DNA of 64,000 nt, taken from Betaproteobacteria bacterium. GTDB lineage: Bacteria > Pseudomonadota > Gammaproteobacteria > Burkholderiales > Usitatibacteraceae. The DNA lies in assembly GCA_016791265.1 (NCBI GenBank), contig JAEUMY010000005.1:1-64000 (forward strand). Reading direction: 5' to 3'. Shown one piece after another: positions 54,473-64,000 of the stretch (within the stretch, counting starts at the first letter, position 1; each line of letters starts with the position of its first letter). Below the pieces are notes generated by a model. It saw only the letters and a program-made list of their open reading frames with translations. It made no database searches and was not told where the DNA came from. The position numbers were made by a program, and so were the translations under genes.

Positions 54473-56620
54473 TCAGCGAATGGTGATGTTGTCCTTGATG
54501 ATCTTTGGTGTAATGAAGATGAGCAGCTCGGTTTTTTCCTCTTGCTTCTGCGTTCGCCGGAAGGCCGCGCCGATGATTGGGATGTCCCCAAGCACCGGAA
54601 CTTTCACCACATCAGTTCTACTGTTCTGCTCGAATATGCCACCCAGCACGACGGTGTCGCCATTTTCCACAAGCACCTGCGTCTGGACACGCCGGGTGTC
54701 GATGGAAGGCACGCCGGCGAATACCTGTCCGACGGTGTCTTTCTTGACTTCGAGATCCATGATGATCTTGTCGTCAGGTGTGATCTGCGGCGTAACCGCG
54801 AGTTCAAGGACCGCCGGTTTGAACTGAACTGTCGTGGCGCCACTCGCGGAAGCGGTCAAGAAGGGAATTTCGGTGCCCTGCCCAATGACTGCCTTGCGTT
54901 TGTCGGCAGTTATAACGCGTGGATTGGAAACCACCTTTCCCCGATTGTCGGCCTCAAGCGCGGAAAGCTCTATGTTGACGATATTCCCGCTCCCTAGATT
55001 CAGGAATGTCAGCGCCAGCTGGCCCGCCGCGCCCACTACGGGCAAATTGACATTCAATTGCTCTGGTTGTGCGCCGCTTCCCGCAGGAAAGCTGTTGGTC
55101 ACAACGCCCGCGGAACCCGCAGAGACGGCATTGTTCGTGAGTGGCGTTGTCGAGTTCCAGAGCGTCCCGGAAGAGCCGATGTTGACATTGTTGCGGTTGA
55201 AGGCGCTTTGTTGGCCAAATCGCGCACCCAACTGGCGTCCAAACTTGTCGTCCGCAATTACAATCCTCGCCTCGATTTGCACCTGGCGAACGGGCACGTC
55301 CAGTTGGTTGATAAGGCGCCGGGCTTCTTCAAGTCTGGCGGGCACGTCTTGGACAAACAGCGTGTTTGTCCGCTGGTCGACCGTTGCTGAGCCGCGCTTT
55401 GACAAGATCTTCTGATCACGATCTGAGAGCAGTGCCCGCACATCGGAAGCCTTCGCGTAGGACATTACAAAACTCTCGGTACGCACAGGTTCCAACTCGG
55501 AGATTTGCTGACTTGCCTCCAGAGCAAGTTTCTCCTTTGTGGCGATCTCGTCCAATGGGGCGATAACCACTACGTTACCGTTCTTGCGTTTGCCCAGTCC
55601 CTTGCTTTGGAGAATGATGTCCAGCGCTTGGTCCCATGGCACGTCCTTTAGTCTCAGTGTCAGGCTTCCGCCGACTGTATCGCTGGTAACGATATTCAAC
55701 CCGGTGAAGTCGGCGATGACCTGAAGCACCGCACGCACTTCGACATTTTGGAAGTTCAGAGACAGTTTCTCTCCGGCATACCCCGGCGTTGTTCCCTGCA
55801 CCAGTTTGTTGGGATCCTCCTTGACCGGCTTCACCTCCAAGATGAACTGCGTGTCGGTCTGGTAGGCTGAGTACTCCCAGAGGCCTCGTGGCTCGACGGT
55901 CATGCGCGTGTTCGCGCCTTGATCCAAGGTGTCGACAATTCGTACCGGAGTTCCGAAATCCGCCACGTCCAAGCGGCGCACAAGATTCTTGGGTACCGAA
56001 GTATTGATGAAGTCCACGAGAATCGACTTGCCTTGCAAGCGGATGTCGATGCCAGTGCTGGCGCTTGATAGGTCGACAATGACCCGGCCTTCCCCGCCAT
56101 TTCCGCGTCGGAAGTCAATGTCCCTCAGGCTCTGACGGGCGTCCCCGGGCGTCGCTTCCGCAAACTGCGTCACCTGCCCAGACGGTTTGGTTGAGGAGAC
56201 AGCCGGGCCATCTATGGCAATGAGCAGTGAATTCGCTTCAAGCGTGGGTGTGTAGTTCAGGCTGCGAGCCAGATTAAGGACAACCCTTGTTCGATTGTTG
56301 ACCTCTACGATGTTCGCGCTGCGGACCTCGCCCTCGGCGACGTCTATGGTCGACTTGCCGGTCCCGTTGGATACGTTTGGCAAGTCGAGCGCAATGCGAG
56401 GCGGGTTGGTAACCGAAAAGCCCGGAGGCACCGCGGAAAGCGGCTGCTTGAAATTCATCCGCACAACAACCTTACCGCCCTGCATGCTGGTAGCGGATAC
56501 CGACTCGAGCACGTTCTTGCTCTGTGAGAAAGCCGCACCTGGAAGCAGTAGCAAGTAGGTTGCCGATGCGATCAATATCGCACGTATGCACCTGAGAACT
56601 GACGATACTCTGCTGGTCAC
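54473..56620 (-). CDS. pilQ: Type IV pilus secretin PilQ
   Basis: 715 residues with a signal peptide (LLLLPGAAFSQS). Order: an N-terminal AMIN domain (two copies likely, residues 40-230), a secretin N0/N1-type domain (LSLNFQNVEVRAVLQVIADFTGLNIV), then the C-terminal secretin domain with VPVRQVQIEARIVIADDKFG and the conserved VPVLGDIPIIGAAFR. It forms the outer-membrane pore for the pilus. It is last of pilMNOPQ. A terminator follows. Confidence 0.96.
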   Translation of the reverse strand: MTSRVSSVLRCIRAILIASATYLLLLPGAAFSQSKNVLESVSATSMQGGKVVVRMNFKQPLSAVPPGFSVTNPPRIALDLPNVSNGTGKSTIDVAEGEVRSANIVEVNNRTRVVLNLARSLNYTPTLEANSLLIAIDGPAVSSTKPSGQVTQFAEATPGDARQSLRDIDFRRGNGGEGRVIVDLSSASTGIDIRLQGKSILVDFINTSVPKNLVRRLDVADFGTPVRIVDTLDQGANTRMTVEPRGLWEYSAYQTDTQFILEVKPVKEDPNKLVQGTTPGYAGEKLSLNFQNVEVRAVLQVIADFTGLNIVTSDTVGGSLTLRLKDVPWDQALDIILQSKGLGKRKNGNVVVIAPLDEIATKEKLALEASQQISELEPVRTESFVMSYAKASDVRALLSDRDQKILSKRGSATVDQRTNTLFVQDVPARLEEARRLINQLDVPVRQVQIEARIVIADDKFGRQLGARFGQQSAFNRNNVNIGSSGTLWNSTTPLTNNAVSAGSAGVVTNSFPAGSGAQPEQLNVNLPVVGAAGQLALTFLNLGSGNIVNIELSALEADNRGKVVSNPRVITADKRKAVIGQGTEIPFLTASASGATTVQFKPAVLELAVTPQITPDDKIIMDLEVKKDTVGQVFAGVPSIDTRRVQTQVLVENGDTVVLGGIFEQNSRTDVVKVPVLGDIPIIGAAFRRTQKQEEKTELLIFITPKIIKDNITIR

Positions 56621-57141
56621 TTTCTGCCTCCCTTGTCGGCCTCTTCCAGCAATGGCAAGGAGCTGATTCGCTCAGCCCAGTCACCAGTGCCATCCTGGAC
56701 AATTTCCTTCAGTTTGACTTCAGCTTCGGTGATTTCAGTAATCAGCCCGAAGTTCTGGCCCATGTAGTTGCCTTTCTTCACCCTGTACAAGGTCTTGTCA
56801 GCCTTGACCAGTGCGTACACTTCGCTGCCCTGTTGCAGGGTTCCCACCATCTTGAGCTGCTCCAGAGGGAAAGCCTCAAGGGGCTCCTTCCGCCGATTCA
56901 AATCAGGCTGAAGACCGCCACCATCGTTCTGTTTCACGGCGAGCTTGCGCGGCTTGAACGGATCAGGGAGGTCAAAGCCCTCGTAGCCAAACGGCTCAAA
57001 TGGCTTGACGTCTGGAAGTGGATCGATACGCCTCGGCAAAGACTTTTCCTGCTCGGTTACAAACCGCTTCAAGTCAGAGGGCTCGTCCGAACAACCCGAC
57101 AGGATGGCTCCAACGATTAGAAAGGAGAGCGGACGCATCAC
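56617..57141 (-). CDS. pilP: Type IV pilus lipoprotein PilP
   Basis: 174 residues. The signal ends in a lipobox near GAILSGC (Cys16). The HR region and beta-domain (LEQLKMVGTLQQGSEVYALVKADKTLYRVKKGNYMGQN-type) bind the PilQ N0 domain and PilNO. Its end overlaps pilQ by 4 bases and its start overlaps the pilO stop by 4 bases. Confidence 0.95.
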   Translation of the reverse strand: MMRPLSFLIVGAILSGCSDEPSDLKRFVTEQEKSLPRRIDPLPDVKPFEPFGYEGFDLPDPFKPRKLAVKQNDGGGLQPDLNRRKEPLEAFPLEQLKMVGTLQQGSEVYALVKADKTLYRVKKGNYMGQNFGLITEITEAEVKLKEIVQDGTGDWAERISSLPLLEEADKGGRK

Positions 57142-57794
57142 TTTCCACCTCCTTTGGCGGGCGCTGCGCCCTTGGCTTTGTCCTTGGTCACCTTCCGCTG
57201 CTTGGCAAGCTCTTCAGCGTCGAGGTAGCGATAAGTCTTGGCCACTGCCTCCATTGTCAGCGGAGCGCCGTCACGCGGATTCGATACATTCAGGTCATTC
57301 AGCAAGACGATACGCGGAAGCTTTGCGACATCGCTCGCGAAAGCGCCCAAGTCGTGGTAGTTCCCCGTGACCTTGAGATTCACCGGCAGCTCGGCGTAAA
57401 ACTCAGTGAAGTTCTCATTGGGGGAGGGTTTGAATAACTCGAACTGCAGGCCCCGGCCCAGGCCGGCTTGGTTGATGTCGATCAGCAACGCATCCATTTC
57501 CGACTTGGTCGGGAGTTGCTTCAGCAGGGCGCCGAACGACTGCTCTATCTCGGCGCGCTGAGCCTTGTAGGCGTCGAGATTTACCGCAAGCTTCTTCTTT
57601 TCGACGAAAGTGTTTTTGAGTGTTTCTTCCTGGCGTTCTTCCTTGGCCTTTTCTTCAAGCTGGCCTTGATACAGGAACATGTAGGCGGCAATCATGATCG
57701 CGGCAAAGACGAGCAAGAAAGAAATGATCTTGGCGATCCACGGCCATTGCCCTGGATTTTTAGGGTCTAGATTCTTGAGGTCATCAAGCTTCAT
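57138..57794 (-). CDS. pilO: Type IV pilus inner-membrane protein PilO
   Basis: 218 residues. One N-terminal membrane helix (about 22-42, IISFLLVFAAIMIAAYMFLY), a coiled coil (QLEEKAKEERQEETLKNTF) and a C-terminal ferredoxin-like domain. A Lys/Ala-rich tail follows. It forms the alignment complex with PilN and PilP. 4-base overlaps link it to pilN and pilP. Confidence 0.95.
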   Translation of the reverse strand: MKLDDLKNLDPKNPGQWPWIAKIISFLLVFAAIMIAAYMFLYQGQLEEKAKEERQEETLKNTFVEKKKLAVNLDAYKAQRAEIEQSFGALLKQLPTKSEMDALLIDINQAGLGRGLQFELFKPSPNENFTEFYAELPVNLKVTGNYHDLGAFASDVAKLPRIVLLNDLNVSNPRDGAPLTMEAVAKTYRYLDAEELAKQRKVTKDKAKGAAPAKGGGK

Positions 57795-58390
57795 GCTTTC
57801 TTGCCTCCGGCCGCCGCGGGCGCGCCCTTGCCAGGCTTGGTGTCGGGCTGAGTGCGCTTGATGAAGAAATCAAGACTGAATTCATTGGCGCGCTGCCGGT
57901 TGACCTCTTGCGCCTTGATCTCAACCAGGTTTGGGTTTTCGAGATAAGGGGAAGCCTGGATATTGCGCATGAACGCCGACACGCGCGCATTCGATTGCGC
58001 GTAGCCGGTCACATTGATCTTGGTTCCAGTCTGCTTGATGGACTTGAGATAGAGCCCCTCGGGCAACTGGCGAAGCATCTGGTCGAGTAGCTGCACGGGC
58101 TCGGATCGATTCGACTGCAAGCCCTCGACAACCTGTTTCTTCGACAGAAGCGCCTGTGTCTCTTCGCGAATTTTCTTGATCTCGTCAATCTGCTTGTCCA
58201 GCTTGGCGATCTCGTCGTTAAGGTATTTGTTGCGGGCCTTTTGAATTTCGATTGCCTGGTTGAAGCCCACCCAAATCAGTGCGGCCAGTGCCAACGCGAG
58301 GACCGCAGTCAAGCCGGCAAGAACGGCGAACTGCTTCTGGCGGAGACGGCGCTTCTCCTCGCGATGCGGAAGTAGGTTGATGCGAATCAT
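57791..58390 (-). CDS. pilN: Type IV pilus inner-membrane protein PilN
   Basis: 199 residues. The start MIRINLLPHREEKRR is the PilM-binding motif. A membrane helix (about residues 23-45) and a coiled coil (KARNKYLNDEIAKLDKQIDE) precede a ferredoxin-like domain. It couples PilM in the cytoplasm to PilO. Overlaps pilM and pilO by 4 bases each. Confidence 0.96.
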   Translation of the reverse strand: MIRINLLPHREEKRRLRQKQFAVLAGLTAVLALALAALIWVGFNQAIEIQKARNKYLNDEIAKLDKQIDEIKKIREETQALLSKKQVVEGLQSNRSEPVQLLDQMLRQLPEGLYLKSIKQTGTKINVTGYAQSNARVSAFMRNIQASPYLENPNLVEIKAQEVNRQRANEFSLDFFIKRTQPDTKPGKGAPAAAGGKKA

Positions 58391-59484
58391 GACGGATCAA
58401 ACCTCCTCAGCGCGAGCCCACACGCCACCATCAGCGATGGTGCGTCCTGAGTGAGTTGGCGGGGTTTCACCTTGGAAGACAGCGCCATGTTCGAGAAGGG
58501 GTTTGCGACCAAAGTGTGGACTTGGGTGCGGTTCGCGACCATTTCCTCGAGGCCGTCCAGCATGGCCGAGCCACCTGAAAGGACGATGTGATCGACCTTG
58601 TTGAATTGCGTGGAAGTGAAGAAAAATTGCAGCGCGCGCTGAATTTCCATCACCACTTTCTCATTGAAGGGTTGCAAAACGTCGGGGCCGTAATTCTCAG
58701 GCAGGCCACCGGTCCGTTTGGCGATTTCCGCCTCTTCCAGCGGCATGTCGAACTGGCGCGCGATGTCCTGGGTCAGCTGGGCGCCGCCGATTTGCTGCTC
58801 GCGTGTGTACACCGACTGATCCTGATGCATGACCGTGACACGGGTGATTTGCGCGCCGATGTCCACGATGGCTGTGACATCCTCATCCTGAATGCCGCTT
58901 GTGGCGCCTTTGATCATGTCGAACGCGGCGAGTGCCGCAAAAGACTCGACGTCTATGACTTGGGTCTTGAGGCCGGCGGCTTGCGCGACTGCGACCCGGT
59001 CTTCAATTTTTTCCTTGCGCGAGGCGGCGATCAGGACTTCAACTTCTTCCTCGTTTGTTGGATTTGGGCCAATGACATGAAAGTCCAGATTCACTTCATC
59101 CAGACTGAAGGGAATGTACTGGTTGGCCTCCGCCTGAACCTGAAACTCCATGTCTTCTTCGCGCTGGTTGGCGGCGAGCGTGACTTTCTTGGTGATGACG
59201 GCTGCTGACGGGAGGGCCATGGCGACATGCTTGATCCGCGTGCCCATATTCTTCCAAGCGCGCTTGACGGCCTCAGAGGCCGCTTCAATGTTGGCGATGT
59301 TGCCGTCGGTCACCGTGTCTTTCGGCAGGGGTTCGATGACATAGCGCTCGATCCGATACAGCCCTTTGCCGGCGTCCGCCAGCTCGACCATCTTGACCGA
59401 GGACGAGCTGATGTCCACCCCGATTACCGGAGGGGCTTTCGCCTGCAGGAAGTCAAACTGGGAGGCCAGCGATTCTTTAAGCAT
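58387..59484 (-). CDS. pilM: Type IV pilus cytoplasmic protein PilM
   Basis: 365 residues, an actin-like ATPase fold. The N-terminal PPVIGVDISSSSVKMVEL and later VIDVESFAALAAFDM and IVDIGAQITRVTVMHQ mark the nucleotide-binding lobes; IVLSGGSAMLDGLEEMVANR closes the site. It binds the PilN tail. It is first in the leftward pilMNOPQ operon and is divergent from mrcA. No exact iterated palindrome lies anywhere in the pil operon. Confidence 0.96.
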   Translation of the reverse strand: MLKESLASQFDFLQAKAPPVIGVDISSSSVKMVELADAGKGLYRIERYVIEPLPKDTVTDGNIANIEAASEAVKRAWKNMGTRIKHVAMALPSAAVITKKVTLAANQREEDMEFQVQAEANQYIPFSLDEVNLDFHVIGPNPTNEEEVEVLIAASRKEKIEDRVAVAQAAGLKTQVIDVESFAALAAFDMIKGATSGIQDEDVTAIVDIGAQITRVTVMHQDQSVYTREQQIGGAQLTQDIARQFDMPLEEAEIAKRTGGLPENYGPDVLQPFNEKVVMEIQRALQFFFTSTQFNKVDHIVLSGGSAMLDGLEEMVANRTQVHTLVANPFSNMALSSKVKPRQLTQDAPSLMVACGLALRRFDPS

Positions 59485-59644
59485 GGTGTTGGGTTACGCC
59501 CCATAACGCATAAATTACATTAAATGCTAGCAACAACCCCTCACTGTGTAAAGCCTTTTGTTTTTCAGGGAAATTCAGGTACGAAGGGCGCGCGCAGCCC
59601 GAATTTCGCCAGAGTTGCGTCCGATTGCGCGATCGTCGGGCGGC

Positions 59645-59650
59645 TATAAT
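59645..59650 (+). promoter_or_regulatory. -10 box of the mrcA promoter
   Basis: A perfect TATAAT 34 bases before the GTG chosen as mrcA start. The -35 region has only a weak match. Its position rules against the upstream TTG start at 59625. Confidence 0.55.
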
Positions 59651-59678
59651 TCCTTGTCTCCATTCGAAAGCAAACTCA

Positions 59679-62003
59679 GTGGCTGCTCGCTGGTGGTTCT
59701 ACCCTTTGATTTTGCTGATTTCTCTGGGCTTCGTTGCGCTTGGTGTAGTAGCGCTCACTATCATTTTGTTGTATCCCAGTCTTCCGTCTGTTGAGGTGCT
59801 AACGGACTATCGACCTAAAATCCCCTTGCGCGTCTATACCGCAGACGGTGATCTGATTGGCGAGTTTGGAGAGGAAAAGCGGGCCGTTGTGGCCATCAAG
59901 GACGTTCCCGAGCTACTGAAGCAGGCCATTCTGGCGGCCGAGGATGAACGGTTCTACACCCACAGTGGTGTCGACTATTGGGGCGTCGGGCGCGCAGCCC
60001 TCTCCAACTTATCGTCTGGCGCCAAGACCGAAGGTGCTTCGACAATCACCATGCAGGTTGCCCAGAACTTTTTCCTGACCAAGGAAAAGACTTTTACGCG
60101 GAAGATCTCCCAGGCATTGCTGGCGTTCAAGATTGAACAAAGTCTCAGCAAGGACCAGATACTGGAGATTTATTTCAACCATATCTTCCTAGGCCAACGG
60201 GCCTACGGATTCTCCTCGGCGGCCCAGGTGTATTACAGCAAGGACCTGAAGGACCTCCAACCGGCGGAGGTCGCCATGCTCGCGGGCCTCCCCAAGGCGC
60301 CGTCTCGCTTCAATCCGGTGGTGAATCCCAAGCGCGCCATACAGCGACAACACTATGTCTTGCGCCGCATGCGCGACCTCGGGTACCTGAAGGAAGATCA
60401 ATATAGGCAAGCGATCGCCGCACCACTCAAGCTGAACCCGACGCAAAATCAGTTCGCGGTGTCCGCCGACCATGTGGCCGAGATGGCGCGCAAGGAGGTC
60501 TTCGACCTTTATGGCGATACGGTTTATGTGAGTGGCATGAAGGTTTACACGACCATCCGATCCGCCGATCAGGCGGCGGCGGTCGAGAGCCTCCGTCGAG
60601 GCGTGATGGACTATGACCGCCGTCACGGTTACAGAGGCCCGGAAGGACGCATCACGCTTCCGCAAGACGCCGCGAAACGTGATGAGGCTGTCGAGGAGGC
60701 GCTGACCGAGCGGGAAGTCGTCGCCGATCTGGTGCCGGCGGTGGTGCTTGAAGCAAACACCAAGCAGGTTGTCGCCGTGAACAAGCGCGGAGAAACGATC
60801 ACGATCACCGGCGAGGGCCTCCGGCAAGTCGCGCGGCTCTTGGGGGACAAGGCCTCCCAATTGAAGCCGGTGCCCGGTGCCATCATCCGATTGCAGCGGG
60901 AGGAAAAGGGCGCGTGGGCAGTAGCGCAGCTACCGCGTGTGGAAGCCGCGTTTGTCTCCGTCTCACCGCAGGACGGCGCCATCCGAGCGCTCGTCGGCGG
61001 CGTGGACTTTGGCTCCAACAAGTTTAATCGCGTGACCCAGGCCTGGCGCCAACCGGGTTCCAGCTTCAAACCCTTCATTTACTCGGCCGCCCTGGAAAAG
61101 GGCTTCTCGCCAGCGACAGTCGTCAACGACGCGCCTGTCGTGGTGGATCCGGGGCGAACCGGCGGCCAGATATGGGAGCCCAAGAACTATGACGGCAAGT
61201 ACGAGGGTCCGATGCGGCTTCGCACCGCGCTCGCCAAGTCCAAGAACATGGTTTCCATTCGCGTCCTGCAATCCATCGGGCCCGAGTACGCGCAGGAATA
61301 CGTCACGCGCTTCGGCTTTCAGGCGGAGAACCACCCGGCCTACTTGACCATGGCGTTGGGTGCGGGCTCGGTGACGCCCATGCAGATGGCAGGCGCCTAT
61401 GCGACATTCGCCAACGGTGGATATCGCATCAAACCCTATCTCATCGCCGCCATTCGTGATGACAAGGGCGCGGCGCTGTTCACGGCAGCCCCACAGCACG
61501 CCGGTGAAGAAGCCGAGCGTGTGCTGGATGCTCGCAACGCCTTCGTAATGACATCGCTCATGCGCGAGGTGGTTCGATCCGGTACCGCCGCTCGCGCAAT
61601 GTCACTGGGCCGGCAGGACTTGGCCGGCAAAACCGGCACCACCAACGATCACAACGATGCATGGTTCGCTGGCTTCAACGACAACCTGGTGGGCGTGGCG
61701 TGGATCGGTTTTGACAATCCTGCAGACTTGGGCGCGAACGAAACAGGCGGTCAGGCCGCACTGCCCATCTGGATGGGCTACATGACCAAGGCGCTCAAGG
61801 GGGTCAAGGAGAACGCGCTGGACGTTCCGGAGGGCGTGTTAGCCATCGCTATCGACCCCGTGACCGGGCAGCGCGACGCGGGCGCCAAAGAGGCCTTCAA
61901 GGAATTTTTCTATGCCGAAATGGCCCCGGGTGCCGCCGAGTCGCCAACGACGGCCAAGGACCGGCCGCGCCCCACAGAGGAAGTCAAGAATCAGATTTTC
62001 TGA
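59679..62003 (+). CDS. mrcA: Penicillin-binding protein 1A
   Basis: 774 residues from a GTG at 59679 (VAARWWFYPLILLISLGF). The frame is open from 59625, but a TATAAT lies between. An N-terminal membrane helix precedes the GT51 glycosyltransferase domain (AILAAEDERFYTHSGVD, EGASTITMQVAQNFFL) and an OB-like insert. The transpeptidase domain has the active-site serine motif GSSFKPF, SKN and KTGTT. It polymerises and crosslinks peptidoglycan. It is divergent from pilM, as in many proteobacteria. Confidence 0.96.
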   Translation: MAARWWFYPLILLISLGFVALGVVALTIILLYPSLPSVEVLTDYRPKIPLRVYTADGDLIGEFGEEKRAVVAIKDVPELLKQAILAAEDERFYTHSGVDYWGVGRAALSNLSSGAKTEGASTITMQVAQNFFLTKEKTFTRKISQALLAFKIEQSLSKDQILEIYFNHIFLGQRAYGFSSAAQVYYSKDLKDLQPAEVAMLAGLPKAPSRFNPVVNPKRAIQRQHYVLRRMRDLGYLKEDQYRQAIAAPLKLNPTQNQFAVSADHVAEMARKEVFDLYGDTVYVSGMKVYTTIRSADQAAAVESLRRGVMDYDRRHGYRGPEGRITLPQDAAKRDEAVEEALTEREVVADLVPAVVLEANTKQVVAVNKRGETITITGEGLRQVARLLGDKASQLKPVPGAIIRLQREEKGAWAVAQLPRVEAAFVSVSPQDGAIRALVGGVDFGSNKFNRVTQAWRQPGSSFKPFIYSAALEKGFSPATVVNDAPVVVDPGRTGGQIWEPKNYDGKYEGPMRLRTALAKSKNMVSIRVLQSIGPEYAQEYVTRFGFQAENHPAYLTMALGAGSVTPMQMAGAYATFANGGYRIKPYLIAAIRDDKGAALFTAAPQHAGEEAERVLDARNAFVMTSLMREVVRSGTAARAMSLGRQDLAGKTGTTNDHNDAWFAGFNDNLVGVAWIGFDNPADLGANETGGQAALPIWMGYMTKALKGVKENALDVPEGVLAIAIDPVTGQRDAGAKEAFKEFFYAEMAPGAAESPTTAKDRPRPTEEVKNQIF

Positions 62004-62017
62004 TTCAGCGTCAAGTC

Positions 62018-62581
62018 ATGGACCGCCGCACACGCTTGGAGTTGTCGAATCTAACCGCGCGGCTCATGATGGAAAGCGGCGTCAGTTGGCTGGACGCCAG
62101 AGCCAAGGCCGCTCGCCGCCTCGGCATCCCGCCAGGCCTTGCGAGCCAGGTGGATGAAGTCGATGTGCGGGACGCATTGCGCGCGCATCAAAGCCTCTTC
62201 CTGCCCAACGAGCCAGCGCAGCTTCACCACTTGCGCGCGGCCGCGCTTCACGTCATGAAACTGCTCGCCGACTTCGGCCCGGTCTTGGTCGGTGCAATCG
62301 CAGAGGGCGTGGTCACCGCACACACGCCCATCGAGCTCGTCATCATCGCGGACAGCGAAAAGGACGTGGAGCATCGTCTGCTTTCCGCCGGCGTGGGCTA
62401 CGAAATCGTGTCGTCTCGAGGCGCGCAAGCGGTCCAGTTTCGCTGCGCCGAGTCCGAGCCGGTCGTGCTAATCACTGCGAATATTCGCGCCAGACGCGTC
62501 ACTTCATCGAGGAGACGTGAACAAGCGCAGCGCCTGAATATTCAGCAGCTCGAGCACCTGCTGGGGCGCACCGCCGAATAG
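62018..62581 (+). CDS. Protein of unknown function, possibly nucleotidyltransferase-like
   Basis: 187 residues, 14 bases after mrcA. The segment HVMKLLADFGPVLVGAIAEGVVTAHTPIELVIIAD resembles the GS...D-x-D strand of nucleotidyltransferase-like proteins, but the catalytic Asp pair is not clear. Proteins of this kind are often found next to hemB in betaproteobacteria. No confident function. It carries palindrome copy 23 and a related 12-base palindrome at 62534. Confidence 0.7.
   Translation: MDRRTRLELSNLTARLMMESGVSWLDARAKAARRLGIPPGLASQVDEVDVRDALRAHQSLFLPNEPAQLHHLRAAALHVMKLLADFGPVLVGAIAEGVVTAHTPIELVIIADSEKDVEHRLLSAGVGYEIVSSRGAQAVQFRCAESEPVVLITANIRARRVTSSRRREQAQRLNIQQLEHLLGRTAE
62477..62488. 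repeat. Iterated palindrome, copy 23
   Basis: Exact GCGAATATTCGC in the gene after mrcA, read as ITANIRARR. Confidence 0.9.
62534..62545. repeat. Related palindrome CTGAATATTCAG
   Basis: A 12-base palindrome sharing the GAATATTC core, 45 bases from copy 23. It could be a diverged copy or chance. Confidence 0.4.
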
Positions 62582-62588
62582 CGCGCGC

Positions 62589-63620
<1,032 letters not shown>

Positions 63621-63659
63621 TCAGCCCATTGAACTTTGCAGCCCAGCCTGCATCTTATC

Positions 63660-63766
63660 CGCTGAAGGGTCCGCCCTTCCCCGCTTCTCCTCCCTGAGCG
63701 GGTGCCTTAATCCTGTTAAGGCTGTTCCAGGCCCGGGGCATCCCCTTTCCCCGGGCCTTTTTCTTT
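63660..63766 (+). ncRNA. Candidate small RNA ending in an intrinsic terminator
   Basis: On the plus strand three hairpins follow each other: AAGGG-TCCG-CCCTT (63665-63678), GCCTTAA-TCCTG-TTAAGGC (63704-63722), and the terminator at 63729-63766. Both adjacent genes run leftward, so no known plus-strand gene explains it. The 5' end is unknown. Confidence 0.3.
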
Positions 63767-64000
63767 GCCGTCTGGCAGGGCGAATATTCGCGCTATGCTG
63801 GCCTCAGCCTCGTCGACACCTTGCTTGGACAGGCTGGAAAAAAGCTGTGCCGTCGCATTCGAGCCCATTGTGACGAGTTCACGTTTGACCTTGGCCAAGG
63901 TCTGCAGCGCATCGTTGCGTGACAGTTTGTCGGCCTTGGTGAGGAGTGCGTGAACGGGCTTGCCCGTGGGGGCGAACCAGCCCAGCATCTGTCGATCCAG
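63716..64000 (-). CDS. engB: Ribosome biogenesis GTPase EngB (C-terminal part, cut by window edge)
   Basis: About 94 residues of the C-terminal part of the YihA/YsxC family GTPase. The G4 motif LLTKADKLSR and the SSLSKQGVDEA region are visible. It aids 50S assembly. The tail LPDGKEKGPGKGDAPG is coded over a plus-strand terminator (63729-63766). Copy 24 of the palindrome is read as RIFA. Upstream part is outside the window. Confidence 0.9.
   Translation of the reverse strand: MDRQMLGWFAPTGKPVHALLTKADKLSRNDALQTLAKVKRELVTMGSNATAQLFSSLSKQGVDEAEASIARIFALPDGKEKGPGKGDAPGLEQP
63729..63766 (+). terminator. Rho-independent terminator, plus strand, inside the engB end
   Basis: The stem AGGCCCGGGG / CCCCGGGCCT (63729-63738, 63749-63758) has a 10-base loop and a TTTTCTTT tail. 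Minus-strand reading has no T-run, so it acts rightward. Confidence 0.75.
63780..63791. repeat. Iterated palindrome, copy 24
   Basis: Exact GCGAATATTCGC in the engB 3' part, read as ARIFALP. Confidence 0.9.

Overview
The window is a GC-rich bacterial chromosome segment that contains the replication origin. Gene content and order point to a betaproteobacterium. The evidence is the atpIBEFHA run next to parB-parA-rsmG-mnmG, the mnmE-yidC-yidD-rnpA-rpmH / dnaA-dnaN-gyrB divergence, def-fmt ... rsmB-DUF4390-ntrYX, and pilMNOPQ with aroKB. The genus cannot be named from the sequence alone.

Layout. 1-3029: F1Fo ATP synthase genes, read leftward from a clear promoter. 3086-7285: mnmG-rsmG-parA-parB, read leftward with overlapping ends. 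7286-7646: a spacer with one perfect and one near-perfect parS site. 7647-11604: mnmE, yidC, yidD, rnpA, rpmH (leftward). 11605-14588: dnaA and dnaN (rightward), with DnaA boxes on both sides of dnaA; oriC is most likely 13243-13481. 14648-24586: gyrB, a small exported protein, topoisomerase III, dprA, a LysM protein, def and fmt. 24599-39420: an accessory block between fmt and rsmB. It holds exported proteins, a glycosyltransferase, an M17 aminopeptidase, an ion channel, a nitronate monooxygenase-like enzyme, a compact soxXYZA cluster with an embedded DUF1232 gene, a two-subunit Mo-hydroxylase, a VapBC-type toxin-antitoxin pair and a GMC oxidoreductase. 39468-44815: rsmB, DUF4390 and an NtrY/NtrX-like two-component pair. 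44909-52316: a leftward operon for a peptide-type ABC importer plus two zinc deacylase-type enzymes. 52410-59484: a TPR protein, aroB, aroK and pilQPONM. 59679-64000: PBP1A, an unrecognised gene, hemB and the 3' end of engB.

Most striking signal. The perfect palindrome GCGAATATTCGC occurs exactly 24 times by my reading, plus five one-mismatch copies. Uniform base composition predicts about 0.004 occurrences in 64 kb. It lies in genes and in spacers, and often extends to TTGCGAATATTCGCAA. Inside genes it is read as Ala-Asn-Ile-Arg, Arg-Ile-Phe-Ala or Glu-Tyr-Ser. In conserved genes it seems to have arisen by substitution in place, not by insertion. It is absent from about 7.4-14.6 kb (oriC and flanks) and 50.7-62.5 kb (pil/aro/mrcA). 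I regard it as a highly iterated palindrome comparable in kind to cyanobacterial HIP1 but with a different sequence. Its reader (methylase, nucleoid or occlusion protein, or repair bias) is unknown.
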